Positions 9,595-16,905 of a stretch of DNA of 64,000 nt are shown piece after piece; position 1 is the stretch's first letter, and every line of letters begins with the position of its first letter. Source of the DNA: Burkholderia sp. Leaf177 (GTDB lineage Bacteria; Pseudomonadota; Gammaproteobacteria; Burkholderiales; Burkholderiaceae); assembly GCF_001424345.1 (NCBI RefSeq), contig NZ_LMPF01000020.1:323883-387882 (forward strand), in the 5' to 3' direction. The notes beneath the pieces were generated by a model. It was not told where the DNA came from and made no database searches. It saw only the letters and a program-made list of their open reading frames with translations. Position numbers and translations under genes: made by a program.

Positions 9595-10470
9595 TCAGAG
9601 TTGCGCCGCCGCGCCCAGAACCTCGGGCAAACGCATGAGAAATTGCTCGCCATCGGCCCGGCCCAGATCGTACGCGGGCCGCATCAGCGCCGGACTCGTA
9701 TAGTCCCACGACGAAATCGGCACCTTTCGCGACGGCTGCACATACACGCGGCGCTGGTCGCGCGTTTCGCCATGCTCCACCACGAACATGCGCGGGCGCG
9801 GATACACGCGCGTCACCATCACGAGAACCAATCCCGGCGATGCATCCAGCGCGCCGACCGGCACGTTGTCGACCATGCCGCCGTCGAGAACAGGCCGGCC
9901 GTTCCGGCGCAAAACGGGCGTAAAAGGTGGCGTGCTCGACGATTGCAGGATCAGATCGGCGAGATCCTCCACGGTCGCGCACGCCTGTGCCCTGACGAAT
10001 TCCGGATGGAACCCGAGCGCTTGCCCAAGCGTGGGATGGAGCTTCTTGCGCACGTACTTTTCGATGTTATAGGCAATCAATCCCGCCGCCACCGCACTTC
10101 GCGCGCCGAGCCAGCGCGGCAAATGCGACACGCCGATACGAATCTCCGGCGCATCTTTCAGCGACGCAAACTCGGCGCCATAGATATCCAGCAACGCCTG
10201 CCGATAAATCCGATAGTGCGGAAACACCGATTCGCCGCGCAGCAAATTGCCCCAATACGCGTTCTTCGCGTTATCGCGCAACACGCGCGAGTAATAATCC
10301 ATCACCCATTCCGAGCGATTCGTGTACAGCATGCACGCGGTCGCCGCGCCCGCAGAGATGCTCGTGATGACGCGCGGACGCAGCTTCAGTTCCGGCTGAA
10401 CGACGTCCCAGAAACCCGCTTGCCACCAGCAGCGATTGCCGCCGCCGGCGAATACGACTTGATCGAACAT
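9595..10470 (-). CDS. Patatin-like phospholipase
   Basis: A 291-residue patatin-fold acyl hydrolase. Visible motifs are the N-terminal oxyanion loop (GGGNRCWWQAGFW), the nucleophile elbow SISAGAA near residues 38-43, and the catalytic Asp in LDGGMVDNVP near 193. No signal peptide is seen, so it should be cytoplasmic or peripherally membrane bound. It starts 8 bp after a hotdog thioesterase gene and is followed by an OsmC gene, suggesting shared lipid-related work. The exact substrate cannot be told from sequence. Confidence 0.88.
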   Translation of the reverse strand: MFDQVVFAGGGNRCWWQAGFWDVVQPELKLRPRVITSISAGAATACMLYTNRSEWVMDYYSRVLRDNAKNAYWGNLLRGESVFPHYRIYRQALLDIYGAEFASLKDAPEIRIGVSHLPRWLGARSAVAAGLIAYNIEKYVRKKLHPTLGQALGFHPEFVRAQACATVEDLADLILQSSSTPPFTPVLRRNGRPVLDGGMVDNVPVGALDASPGLVLVMVTRVYPRPRMFVVEHGETRDQRRVYVQPSRKVPISSWDYTSPALMRPAYDLGRADGEQFLMRLPEVLGAAAQL

Positions 10471-10478
10471 AAATGTTT

Positions 10479-10883
10479 TTAGGCGAGAAGCATGACGGTG
10501 GTGGTCGCGTGCGCGGCGAGCGCGCCGGTTTCATCGTGGAGTTCGATTTCGCCGAAAACCAGATTGCGGCCGCGACGCAAGATGGTTGCGGTGACGAGGA
10601 CATCGCCGGCTTTCACCGGGCGCAGGAAACTCGTGGTCAGCGAGACGGTGGACATCGGCTGAAAACCGCCGAGCGCGTGCGAAATAGCGACGATCATGGC
10701 CGTGTCGGCCGCTGCCATGAACACCTGGCCGCAAATCACGCCGCCCGCGTGGCGCAGTTTGTCGGCGTGCGGCAAGCGCAACGTGACGCCCGTATCCGAA
10801 GCGCTTTCCGGCGATAAACCCAGGTCGCGAATCCACGGCGCGAAGGTGGAATCGAGCAAGGCGCGGATAGCGGAATCATCCAT
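10479..10883 (-). CDS. PaaI-family hotdog thioesterase
   Basis: A 134-residue hotdog-fold protein of the PaaI/YigI type that hydrolyses acyl- or aryl-CoA thioesters. It shows the typical central helix region (HAGGVICGQVFMAAADTAM) and the strand pattern STVSLTTSFLRPVKAGDVL. First gene of the probable thioesterase-patatin-OsmC operon; the next start is 8 bp downstream. Substrate is not predictable. Confidence 0.88.
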   Translation of the reverse strand: MDDSAIRALLDSTFAPWIRDLGLSPESASDTGVTLRLPHADKLRHAGGVICGQVFMAAADTAMIVAISHALGGFQPMSTVSLTTSFLRPVKAGDVLVTATILRRGRNLVFGEIELHDETGALAAHATTTVMLLA

Positions 10884-11040
10884 GAATTTGGCTTTTTAAA
10901 GCACGGCCGTTCGCCGCTGGAACGCCATGATAGCCGTTCCTGACGCTCGTTTTTAAGATGACTGATTGGCGGTCGCGCCTTGCGTCGCCATGACTGCGGG
11001 TGTGATCGAGAAGGATTTTCAGATTTTGTCGCGCGGACAG

Positions 11041-11070
11041 TTGCGTAACGTGAGAAAACGTCGCTATAAT
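11041..11070 (+). promoter_or_regulatory. Promoter of tRNA-Lys
   Basis: TTGCGT (11041-11046), 18-bp spacer, TATAAT (11065-11070), placing the start point a few bases before the tRNA at 11088. A perfect -10 box makes this one of the clearest promoters in the window. Confidence 0.8.
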
Positions 11071-11087
11071 TCGGATTCAGTTTTTCC

Positions 11088-11163
11088 GGGGCGTTAGCTC
11101 AGTTGGTAGAGCAGCGGACTCTTAATCCGTAGGTCGACAGTTCGAATCTGTCACGCCCCACCA
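11088..11163 (+). tRNA. tRNA-Lys (anticodon CTT)
   Basis: A 76-base tRNA including an encoded CCA. The acceptor stem GGGGCGT pairs with ACGCCCC, the D-arm contains AGCTCAGTTGGTAGAGC, the anticodon loop is CTCTTAA with anticodon CTT at 11121-11123, and the T-arm has GTTCGAATC. It reads AAG codons. Own promoter and terminator; no integrated element is seen at its 3' end. Confidence 0.97.
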
Positions 11164-11174
11164 AGAATTTGAAA

Positions 11175-11204
11175 AGCCGGCTAGTGCAAACTAACCGGCT
11201 TTTT
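11175..11204 (+). terminator. Terminator of tRNA-Lys
   Basis: AGCCGG at 11175-11180 pairs with CCGGCT at 11195-11200, with an inner TAGT/ACTA pairing, then TTTT. It lies 12 bp after the tRNA. Confidence 0.85.
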
Positions 11205-11342
11205 GCATTTGATGCGCTTCAATCAGAAGAATAATCGGCGCGCACGCCTTGTTTCCCTTTTTTGCAATTCCTCACAATGGCGTTCGGCCGAAGCGCCCAG
11301 AATTACACGCTGCAGTTTCACGTATGTTCAGCGGGAGGCCAG

Positions 11343-11573
11343 ATGCACGCTATTCCAATAAATTACAACGACCACATCCTGATGCCGCTCGCTGCGGGCG
11401 AGCGTGGCAGTTTTGCTTCGATGATCATCGTCACCAAGCCAGACGGTGCGCGCTGGGCTTCAGGTGTGCTCGGCTATTTCAATGAACCGGACGATGCGTG
11501 CCGCTTTGCTATTGAATATGGGAAGGCTGAAGCGGATGGGCGGAAACCACCAAGGAATTTGAAGCTTGCGTGA
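11343..11573 (+). CDS. Small conserved-looking hypothetical protein
   Basis: A 76-residue soluble protein (MHAIPINYNDHILMPLAAGE...). The frame is open from 11262, but GGGAGG just upstream of the ATG at 11343 decides this start. It contains a stretch reminiscent of small stress-related proteins (FASMIIVTKPDGARWASGVLGYF) but I do not recognise a named family. A terminator follows directly, so it is transcribed alone. Function unknown. Confidence 0.7.
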   Translation: MHAIPINYNDHILMPLAAGERGSFASMIIVTKPDGARWASGVLGYFNEPDDACRFAIEYGKAEADGRKPPRNLKLA

Positions 11574-11585
11574 CCGTCAAAGAAA

Positions 11586-11609
11586 AGCCCGCTGATCGCG
11601 GGCTTTTTC
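11586..11609. terminator. Terminator between convergent small genes
   Basis: AGCCCGC-TGATC-GCGGGCT followed by TTTTT and preceded by AAAA. It can serve both the rightward 76-residue gene and the leftward 57-residue gene. Confidence 0.88.
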
Positions 11610-11622
11610 ATATTAGAACGGA

Positions 11623-11796
11623 TTAATTTCGATGATGCATCCAGCTCATATGATGCGCATCGAGCCACTCATGCAAGCGCATTGCGCTGTCCGAAGGACT
11701 TTCCGGATGATCCCGCCGGTATTTGCGGCCAAGCACGCCCGCGATACCAATCAGAACCGCAAGCCCTATCACGAAGCCAATCATCGATTGAGTCAT
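11623..11796 (-). CDS. Small single-pass membrane protein (57 residues)
   Basis: A short gene with AAGGAGG nine bases before its ATG. The product begins MTQSMIGFVIGLAVLIGIAG, which is one hydrophobic segment (residues about 5-22), followed by a basic stretch GRKYRRDH and a polar His-rich tail (LHEWLDAHHMSWMHHRN). The charge pattern suggests an N-out or N-terminal anchor with a cytoplasmic tail. It ends at the shared terminator near 11600. Its upstream region carries the motif TACAGTTTAGGT (plus-strand sense), also found before the DUF4148 gene. Function unknown. Confidence 0.7.
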   Translation of the reverse strand: MTQSMIGFVIGLAVLIGIAGVLGRKYRRDHPESPSDSAMRLHEWLDAHHMSWMHHRN

Positions 11797-11827
11797 GGCT
11801 GCCTCCTTGATTACGTCGCGACGTGAT

Positions 11828-11839
11828 TACAGTTTAGGT
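11828..11839 (-). promoter_or_regulatory. Shared 12-bp motif, copy 1
   Basis: TACAGTTTAGGT on the plus strand (ACCTAAACTGTA in the direction of transcription), 32 bp upstream of the 57-residue membrane-protein gene. An identical copy lies before the DUF4148 gene. A perfect palindrome ACGTCGCGACGT sits between this motif and the start codon. Confidence 0.45.
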
Positions 11840-11867
11840 CACGCCTTCTGGAATGCGAGGTCGACGT

Positions 11868-11942
11868 AAAAAAGCCCAGCCAATAAAGCTGGGCAAATCC
11901 ACCGGGGTCACCCGTTGGAGGAGGTTCCTGATTCGTACCGCC
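11868..11942 (-). ncRNA. Candidate C-rich small RNA A (downstream of DUF4148 gene)
   Basis: On the minus strand CCTCCTCC (complement of 11917-11924) is followed about 20 bases later by a strong intrinsic terminator: GCCCAGC / GCTGGGC stem (11874-11880 with 11888-11894) and a six-base U tract. The motif is fully complementary to a strong Shine-Dalgarno sequence. It lies 3' of the DUF4148 gene, so it may be a 3'-UTR-derived RNA or an independent transcript. The 5' end given is a guess. No protein of credible length is encoded in 11797-12004. Confidence 0.4.
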
Positions 11943-12004
11943 GTAATCGGGAATCGATATGAAAAATGATCCTATTGAAAGCTTTGCAGCGATCTCAGAC
12001 CGAT

Positions 12005-12322
12005 TTAATGACCCATATAAACTGAACGCACGCTGTCACCGGTTGCCATGTGAACGTTCGAACCTGAATCGGACGTGCCATTCGATACACCGCCGTAACC
12101 GGTCTTTCCAGCGTTCTGCGCGGCGACGCGCGCTTCCGCAGCTTGAATGTTTGCAGGGTAATCGTAGTCATTTGCCGTTGCCGGGTTGTAACCGGCAGCT
12201 TCGATCTGGACCAATTCGGCCTTTACTTGAGCGCGTGTAAGCGGCTGATTTGTTTGGGCAAACGAAACGACTGGCGCGGCGAGTACTGCGGCGACGACAA
12301 CTGCCTGGATGAATGATTTCAT
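12005..12322 (-). CDS. DUF4148-type exported protein
   Basis: A 105-residue secreted protein. A signal peptide MKSFIQAVVVAAVLAAPVVSFA precedes Q-T-N, and the mature part has the DUF4148 hallmark (LTRAQVKAELVQIEAAGYNPA...DYPANIQAAEARVAAQ). Such small periplasmic proteins occur in many copies in Burkholderiaceae; their role is unknown. ATG 12322 is chosen because of CGGAGGTAAG just before it and the signal peptide. The ribosome-binding site lies inside an inverted repeat described separately. A candidate small RNA follows the gene. Confidence 0.9.
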   Translation of the reverse strand: MKSFIQAVVVAAVLAAPVVSFAQTNQPLTRAQVKAELVQIEAAGYNPATANDYDYPANIQAAEARVAAQNAGKTGYGGVSNGTSDSGSNVHMATGDSVRSVYMGH

Positions 12323-12397
12323 GATACTTACCTCCGACTTTTGTTTTGCCGCGATCAACCTTGATCGCGTTCTGTAAATACAGTTTAGGTAAGTATC
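12323..12397 (-). promoter_or_regulatory. Nested inverted-repeat leader covering the DUF4148 ribosome-binding site
   Basis: Outer arms AGGTAAGTATC (12387-12397 plus strand) and GATACTTACCT (12323-12333) are perfectly complementary over 11 bases; the start-proximal arm in the mRNA is AGGTAAGTATC, i.e. the Shine-Dalgarno region right up to the ATG. Inside lie CTGTA-AA-TACAG (12372-12383) and a perfect 9-bp hairpin CGCGATCAA-CC-TTGATCGCG (12350-12369). If the whole segment is transcribed it would form a three-way junction hiding the ribosome-binding site. If transcription starts inside it, the outer repeat acts only as DNA. Confidence 0.5.
12379..12390 (-). promoter_or_regulatory. Shared 12-bp motif, copy 2
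   Basis: TACAGTTTAGGT again, 57 bp before the DUF4148 start. In the direction of transcription it contains TAAACT, a 4-of-6 match to a -10 box, so it could be a promoter element common to the two small leftward genes. It partly overlaps the upstream arm of the leader inverted repeat. Confidence 0.45.
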
Positions 12398-12608
12398 GTC
12401 TGAAAATTAAGCGTCAAGCTGGCAAGAGATTATTGTCGAATTAGGTGTTAACCCTAAATCTTCGAAGCGCTGAACGAATTAATACGATCAATTAAATACT
12501 TTCGATTATCTTCATTTATCCTTACAACGGAATTGACGGATATTCATCGGCTCCCGAAAAAAAACAGAAGATGGGAAACTGGGCGTTCGCTCCCTCGATT
12601 TCACAAAC

Positions 12609-13541
12609 ATGCTCACAACCGTCCTCGTTTTGATCCCGCTTCAGACTGAAAGTCACGCCACGGTATCGAGGGCTTTCAACGTCATCACCGCGCTCGACCA
12701 ACCCGCGCTCGATACCGCCCTGACGCATCACGCCGATAAGATCCGCGCGGTCCTTACGAACGGCACGGTCGGTATCGATGCATCGGCAATCGCGCGGTTG
12801 CCGAAACTCGAATTGATCGGCGCTTTGGGCGCGGGTTACGAGAACATCGACCGGGAAGCCGCGAAGGCGCGCGGTATCGAAGTGGTGAACGGCACCGGAA
12901 CGAACGATGACTGCGTCGCCGATCACGCCTTCGCGCTGCTGCTCGGCGTAGTCCGGCAGATCCCCGCGCTCGATCAGGCGTGCCGGCAAGGTGTATGGCG
13001 CGATGACCTGCCGTTCCAGCCGAACTTTTCGGGCAAGAAGCTCGGCGTGATCGGGCTGGGGAATATCGGCAAGAAAGTTGCGAAGCGTGCGCTTGGGTTC
13101 GATATCGAAATTGGTTATCACAACCGCCGGCCGAACACGGACGCGCCTTACACGTATTTCGATTCCGTGATCGCGCTAGCCGAATGGGCCGATTACCTCG
13201 TGATCGCGACGCCAGGCGGCGCCGGGACGAAACATTTGATCAATGCCGGCGTGCTGGCCGCGCTCGGCTCGCACGGATTTTTGGTCAACGTGGCGCGCGG
13301 CAGCGTGGTGGATACAGCCGCGCTCGCCGATGCCCTCGAACGCGGCGTGATCGCGGGCGCGGGGCTGGACGTGTACGAAGGCGAACCCGCGCCGCCGGCC
13401 TTGTTGATCGACTCAAAGCGCGTTGTGCTGACGCCGCACGTGGGCGGGCGGTCGCCGGAAGCGGTGGCGGCATCGGTGCAAATGTTCATCGATAACGCCA
13501 CCTGCCATTTCGCCGGAATCCCTGTACTGACACCTGTTTGA
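12609..13541 (+). CDS. 2-hydroxyacid dehydrogenase (glyoxylate/hydroxypyruvate reductase-like)
   Basis: A 310-residue member of the D-isomer-specific 2-hydroxyacid dehydrogenase family. The cofactor loop is VIGLGNIGKKVAKRA near residues 141-155, the conserved Arg lies in NVARGSVVDTAALADAL, and the catalytic His is in LTPHVGGRSPEA. The NAD(P) loop and the shorter N-terminal domain resemble glyoxylate/hydroxypyruvate reductases. It differs clearly from the other dehydrogenase at 8.1 kb. An MFS exporter gene follows by under 100 bp and may be cotranscribed. Confidence 0.88.
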   Translation: MLTTVLVLIPLQTESHATVSRAFNVITALDQPALDTALTHHADKIRAVLTNGTVGIDASAIARLPKLELIGALGAGYENIDREAAKARGIEVVNGTGTNDDCVADHAFALLLGVVRQIPALDQACRQGVWRDDLPFQPNFSGKKLGVIGLGNIGKKVAKRALGFDIEIGYHNRRPNTDAPYTYFDSVIALAEWADYLVIATPGGAGTKHLINAGVLAALGSHGFLVNVARGSVVDTAALADALERGVIAGAGLDVYEGEPAPPALLIDSKRVVLTPHVGGRSPEAVAASVQMFIDNATCHFAGIPVLTPV

Positions 13542-13626
13542 AAGCTTATCCGGGGTCGCTCGGCGAGGTTTGCCGCGATCCCGTATCGTGTCGGTCTACG
13601 CCCGATCTCGTTCCTATCTCAAAACC

Positions 13627-15027
13627 GTGTCAGACCCAACTGCGCTCCTCCCCGACGCCCCCATGACCGCGCTGCAGAAGCGCGGCATGGCGGCCATGCT
13701 GCTGGCTGTCTCCCTCGCCACACTCGATACCGCCATTGCCAATACAGCGCTTCCGGCGATTGCCCACGATCTTCATGCCGCGCCGGCCGCGTCCGTGTGG
13801 ATCATCAACGCGTATCAGTTAGCGATGGTCGCCACGCTCCTGCCGTTCGCGGCGCTCGGCGGCATTGTCGGGCATCGGAAAATTTATCTCGGCGGCTTGA
13901 TCCTGTTCCTGGTGGCGTCGCTCACTTGCGCGCTGTCGTGGTCGCTTCCCACGCTCACCGCCGCGCGGCTGCTGCAAGGAATTGGCGCGAGCGCGGTCAT
14001 GAGCGTCAACACGGCGCTGATCAGCGCGATTTATCCGCATCACCGGCTTGGACGCGGACTCGGGCTCAATGCGCTGATCGTGGGGATATCGTTCGCGGTT
14101 GGTCCGACGGTCGCGTCCATCGTGCTTTCGCTCGGCACGTGGCCGTGGCTGTTCGCGGTGAATGTGCCGATTGGCTTGACCGCGCTGTTTATCGGCTGGT
14201 CGGCGTTGCCGGAAACGGCGCGCAGCACGCACGGGTTTGACCGCGTGGCCGCGGGTTTGAACGTGGTGACCTTCGCCGCGCTGGTGTTCGCGCTTGGTGA
14301 AGCGGCGCAGCGCGCGCCCGCGCATGTCGTGCTGACCGCGCTCTGCGTAACCGTGGTCGCGGGCGGCCTGATGCTGCGTCGCGAACGCGGTCATCCGGCG
14401 CCGATGCTTCCCGTCGATCTCTTCAAGCGGCCGATGTTCGCTTTATCGACGGCAACCGCTGTCTGCTCGTTCGCCGCGCAAGGGCTGGCGTTCGTGTCGC
14501 TGCCGTTTTATTTCGAAAGCGTGCTCGGGCGCAGTCAGGTCGAAACCGGCTTCCTGATGACGCCATGGTCCGTGATGGTGGCGCTGCTCGCGCCGGTCGC
14601 GGGACGTTTGTCGGACCGGCATCCGCCTGGATTGCTCGGCGGCGTGGGCCTGGCGGTGATGTGCGCGGGAATGGCGTCGCTGGCATTGTTGCCGGCGCAC
14701 CCGCATGCACTCGATATTTGCATCCGCATGGCCATTTGCGGCGCGGGTTTCGGGTTTTTCCAGTCGCCGAATCTGAAGGCGCTGATGGCGAGCGCGCCGC
14801 GCGAGCGCAGCGGCGGCGCAAGCGGCGTGGTTGCAACGGCGCGGCTCGTGGGTCAGGCAACGGGCGCGGCGCTGGTTGCGCTGAGCTTCGGGATCGCGGG
14901 ACATCACGGTCCGGCGCTGGCGCTCGCGCTTGGCGCGGGGTTCGCGGGCGTGGCGAGTATTGCGAGCGGCCTGCGTCTTATCACCCGCGATAAACCTGCT
15001 GAGCCGATGCAACCCGCGACCAAATAG
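13627..15027 (+). CDS. MFS drug/metabolite transporter, 14-TM type
   Basis: About 466 residues of a DHA2-like major-facilitator exporter. Family features are the first helix (MLLAVSLATLDTAIANTALPAIAHDL), motif A-like GGIVGHRKIYLGG, and motif C-like SFAVGPTVASIVLSL, with fourteen likely helices. The start is uncertain: a TTG-initiated frame opens at 13570, a GTG lies at 13627 and an ATG at 13663; none has a good ribosome-binding site. Proton-driven efflux is inferred from the family; substrate unknown. It ends 3 bp from the convergent TPR gene. Confidence 0.88.
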   Translation: MSDPTALLPDAPMTALQKRGMAAMLLAVSLATLDTAIANTALPAIAHDLHAAPAASVWIINAYQLAMVATLLPFAALGGIVGHRKIYLGGLILFLVASLTCALSWSLPTLTAARLLQGIGASAVMSVNTALISAIYPHHRLGRGLGLNALIVGISFAVGPTVASIVLSLGTWPWLFAVNVPIGLTALFIGWSALPETARSTHGFDRVAAGLNVVTFAALVFALGEAAQRAPAHVVLTALCVTVVAGGLMLRRERGHPAPMLPVDLFKRPMFALSTATAVCSFAAQGLAFVSLPFYFESVLGRSQVETGFLMTPWSVMVALLAPVAGRLSDRHPPGLLGGVGLAVMCAGMASLALLPAHPHALDICIRMAICGAGFGFFQSPNLKALMASAPRERSGGASGVVATARLVGQATGAALVALSFGIAGHHGPALALALGAGFAGVASIASGLRLITRDKPAEPMQPATK

Positions 15028-15030
15028 GTT

Positions 15031-16818
15031 TTACTCAGCCATCAACGCGGCTTTCGCTTTTGTCATCGGATCGGTCCAGTCGCCGAGCGTGGTCTGCGTG
15101 AAAAGACGTGCGCTCGGATACCACACGCTGTCCTCACGATTAGCCATCCAGCGCCAGTCGTTGTTTTTCGGCAGGAACACCCACACGGGCTTGCCGAGCG
15201 CACCCGCCACATGCGCGACGGAAGTATCGACGGTCATCACCAGATCGAGTTGATCGATGAACGCGGCGGTATCGGCGAAATCTTTTAGATTGTCCGTTAG
15301 ATCGTAGGGTTTCAGCGCGCAATCCGCGTTCGAAAGCTGATCGCGCGCCGTGCCCTTTTGCAGCGAAAACCACGCGACGTTCTTCACATCCGCTAGCGAC
15401 GAAAACGCCGACAACGGCATGGAACGGAACTGGTCGTTGCCGAAAGTCGGGCTGCCCGCCCAAACAATCCCCACTTTCTTGCGGCCGGCAGCCAGCATTT
15501 CCACACGCGTCGGCCCCATGCCAATGCGTTCCGCGCTCAGGCTCATGTACGGAATGTCGGCGAGCGCGCCGGGGACGAGATGCCCGACGTGATGCGGCAC
15601 GCTCATGGAAGGCGTCCAATAGTCGTATTCCTGGGTCGAACCGCGGTTGAGCGCCCGGCGAATTCCGCGAACGCTTTGCACCAGCTCCACGATGTTCTCC
15701 GGCACCCACATATCCACGGTTGCGCCCATTTTTTCAAGCACGCTCACGTAACGCGAGAACTGGATCATGTCGCCGTGACCTTGTTCACCCGCAACCAGAA
15801 GCGTCTTGCCCTGCAACGGTTCGCCGCGCCACTCGGGAACGCCGGGGATTTCCATCGGCTTGTATTTGCTCGAGCGCCAGCGCACTTCATGCAGCGCCCA
15901 GCCTTCCTTGAAGTTGCCGCGTCTAAGTTGCAGCAGCGCGAGGTTGTGCTGTGCATCGGCGTGATCGGGGTCGAGTTCAAGCGCGCGCAGATAATGCGCT
16001 TCCTCTTCCTCGAAGAAGCCTTGCGAGCCAAGAGATGCGCCCACGCAGACGTGAATTTGCGGGTCATCGCGCAAGGTCAGTGCATGCCGATACGCCTTTT
16101 CCGCATCCACGAAGCGGCCGTGCAGTCCGAGCGTGGTGCCGAGATTCACGCGCGCCTCGAAGTGATCCGGCCTCAAAGCCAGCGCACGATGCAAGCTCGC
16201 GACGGATTCATCAAAACGCTTCAGTGAGCGCAGCGCGTTGCCTTCGCCGAAATGCGCTTCGAAGCTGTTGGGATTGAGGCGAAGCGCCTCACGATAAGTC
16301 GCCAGCGCTTCGTCGTAACGCTTCGCTGCAGCGAACGTGGAGCCGAGGTTCAGGCGGCTATCGAAGAAATCGGGGTCTTGGGCGAGCAGCGTTTGGTGCT
16401 GCTCAATGGATTCGTCGAAAAGGCCTTGCTTTTGCAGCGCCACGCCGAGGTTATTGCGTGCGTTGGTGAAACCAGGATCGAGCGCGAGCGCGTGCTCGTA
16501 GCACTCCACGGCATATGGAAAATCGCCGAGAGCCGCCGCGACCAAGCCACGATTGCTCCAGCATGCCGATGCATCCAGCGCAAGTCCAAGCGCGCGATCC
16601 ATGAACTTCGCCGCGTCTTCATTTTCGCCGCGCTGGTGGAGCAGGACGCCGAGGTAATGCAGGGCATCGACGTGGTCCGGGCGCTGCCGCAAAACCTCCC
16701 GATAACCGCTTTCAGCCTCGCCCATGTGACCGGCTTGATGATGACTGAACGCTACGGCAAACGGTTCGGTAACTTGATTCATGGCAGGCGTATTCAGCAA
16801 AGTGGATAACCTGTTCAT
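15031..16818 (-). CDS. TPR protein with glycosyltransferase-like C-terminal domain
   Basis: A 595-residue cytoplasmic protein. Residues about 15-310 are eight or nine tetratricopeptide repeats with the usual 34-residue period (for example YREVLRQRPDHVDALHYLGVLL, NARNNLGVALQKQGLFDES). Residues about 310-595 form a domain common behind TPRs in proteobacteria, related to GT9/O-GlcNAc-transferase-like folds (LLVAGEQGHGDMIQFSRY, KVGIVWAGSP, DLVMTVDTSVAHVAGALG). Such proteins are candidates for protein or flagellin glycosylation, but that is inference. ATG at 16782 is an alternative start. Confidence 0.85.
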   Translation of the reverse strand: MNRLSTLLNTPAMNQVTEPFAVAFSHHQAGHMGEAESGYREVLRQRPDHVDALHYLGVLLHQRGENEDAAKFMDRALGLALDASACWSNRGLVAAALGDFPYAVECYEHALALDPGFTNARNNLGVALQKQGLFDESIEQHQTLLAQDPDFFDSRLNLGSTFAAAKRYDEALATYREALRLNPNSFEAHFGEGNALRSLKRFDESVASLHRALALRPDHFEARVNLGTTLGLHGRFVDAEKAYRHALTLRDDPQIHVCVGASLGSQGFFEEEEAHYLRALELDPDHADAQHNLALLQLRRGNFKEGWALHEVRWRSSKYKPMEIPGVPEWRGEPLQGKTLLVAGEQGHGDMIQFSRYVSVLEKMGATVDMWVPENIVELVQSVRGIRRALNRGSTQEYDYWTPSMSVPHHVGHLVPGALADIPYMSLSAERIGMGPTRVEMLAAGRKKVGIVWAGSPTFGNDQFRSMPLSAFSSLADVKNVAWFSLQKGTARDQLSNADCALKPYDLTDNLKDFADTAAFIDQLDLVMTVDTSVAHVAGALGKPVWVFLPKNNDWRWMANREDSVWYPSARLFTQTTLGDWTDPMTKAKAALMAE

Positions 16819-16905
16819 GCTAAAGAGCGCATTACCGGCCAGCTATCGGATTAGTCTTATCCCGTGTTGTTCAATTTGAAGTTATGCGTTTCGCGCAGAT
16901 GCGCG

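Noticed and set aside
11797-12004. Frame with PDYGGTNQEPPPTG-like text
   Set aside because: No start codon in frame and interrupted; the segment is better explained as candidate small RNA A.
16800-16809. TTATCCACT, an 8-of-9 DnaA box
   Set aside because: It lies in the start of the TPR coding sequence (MNRLST) far from the origin; one mismatch and no partners.
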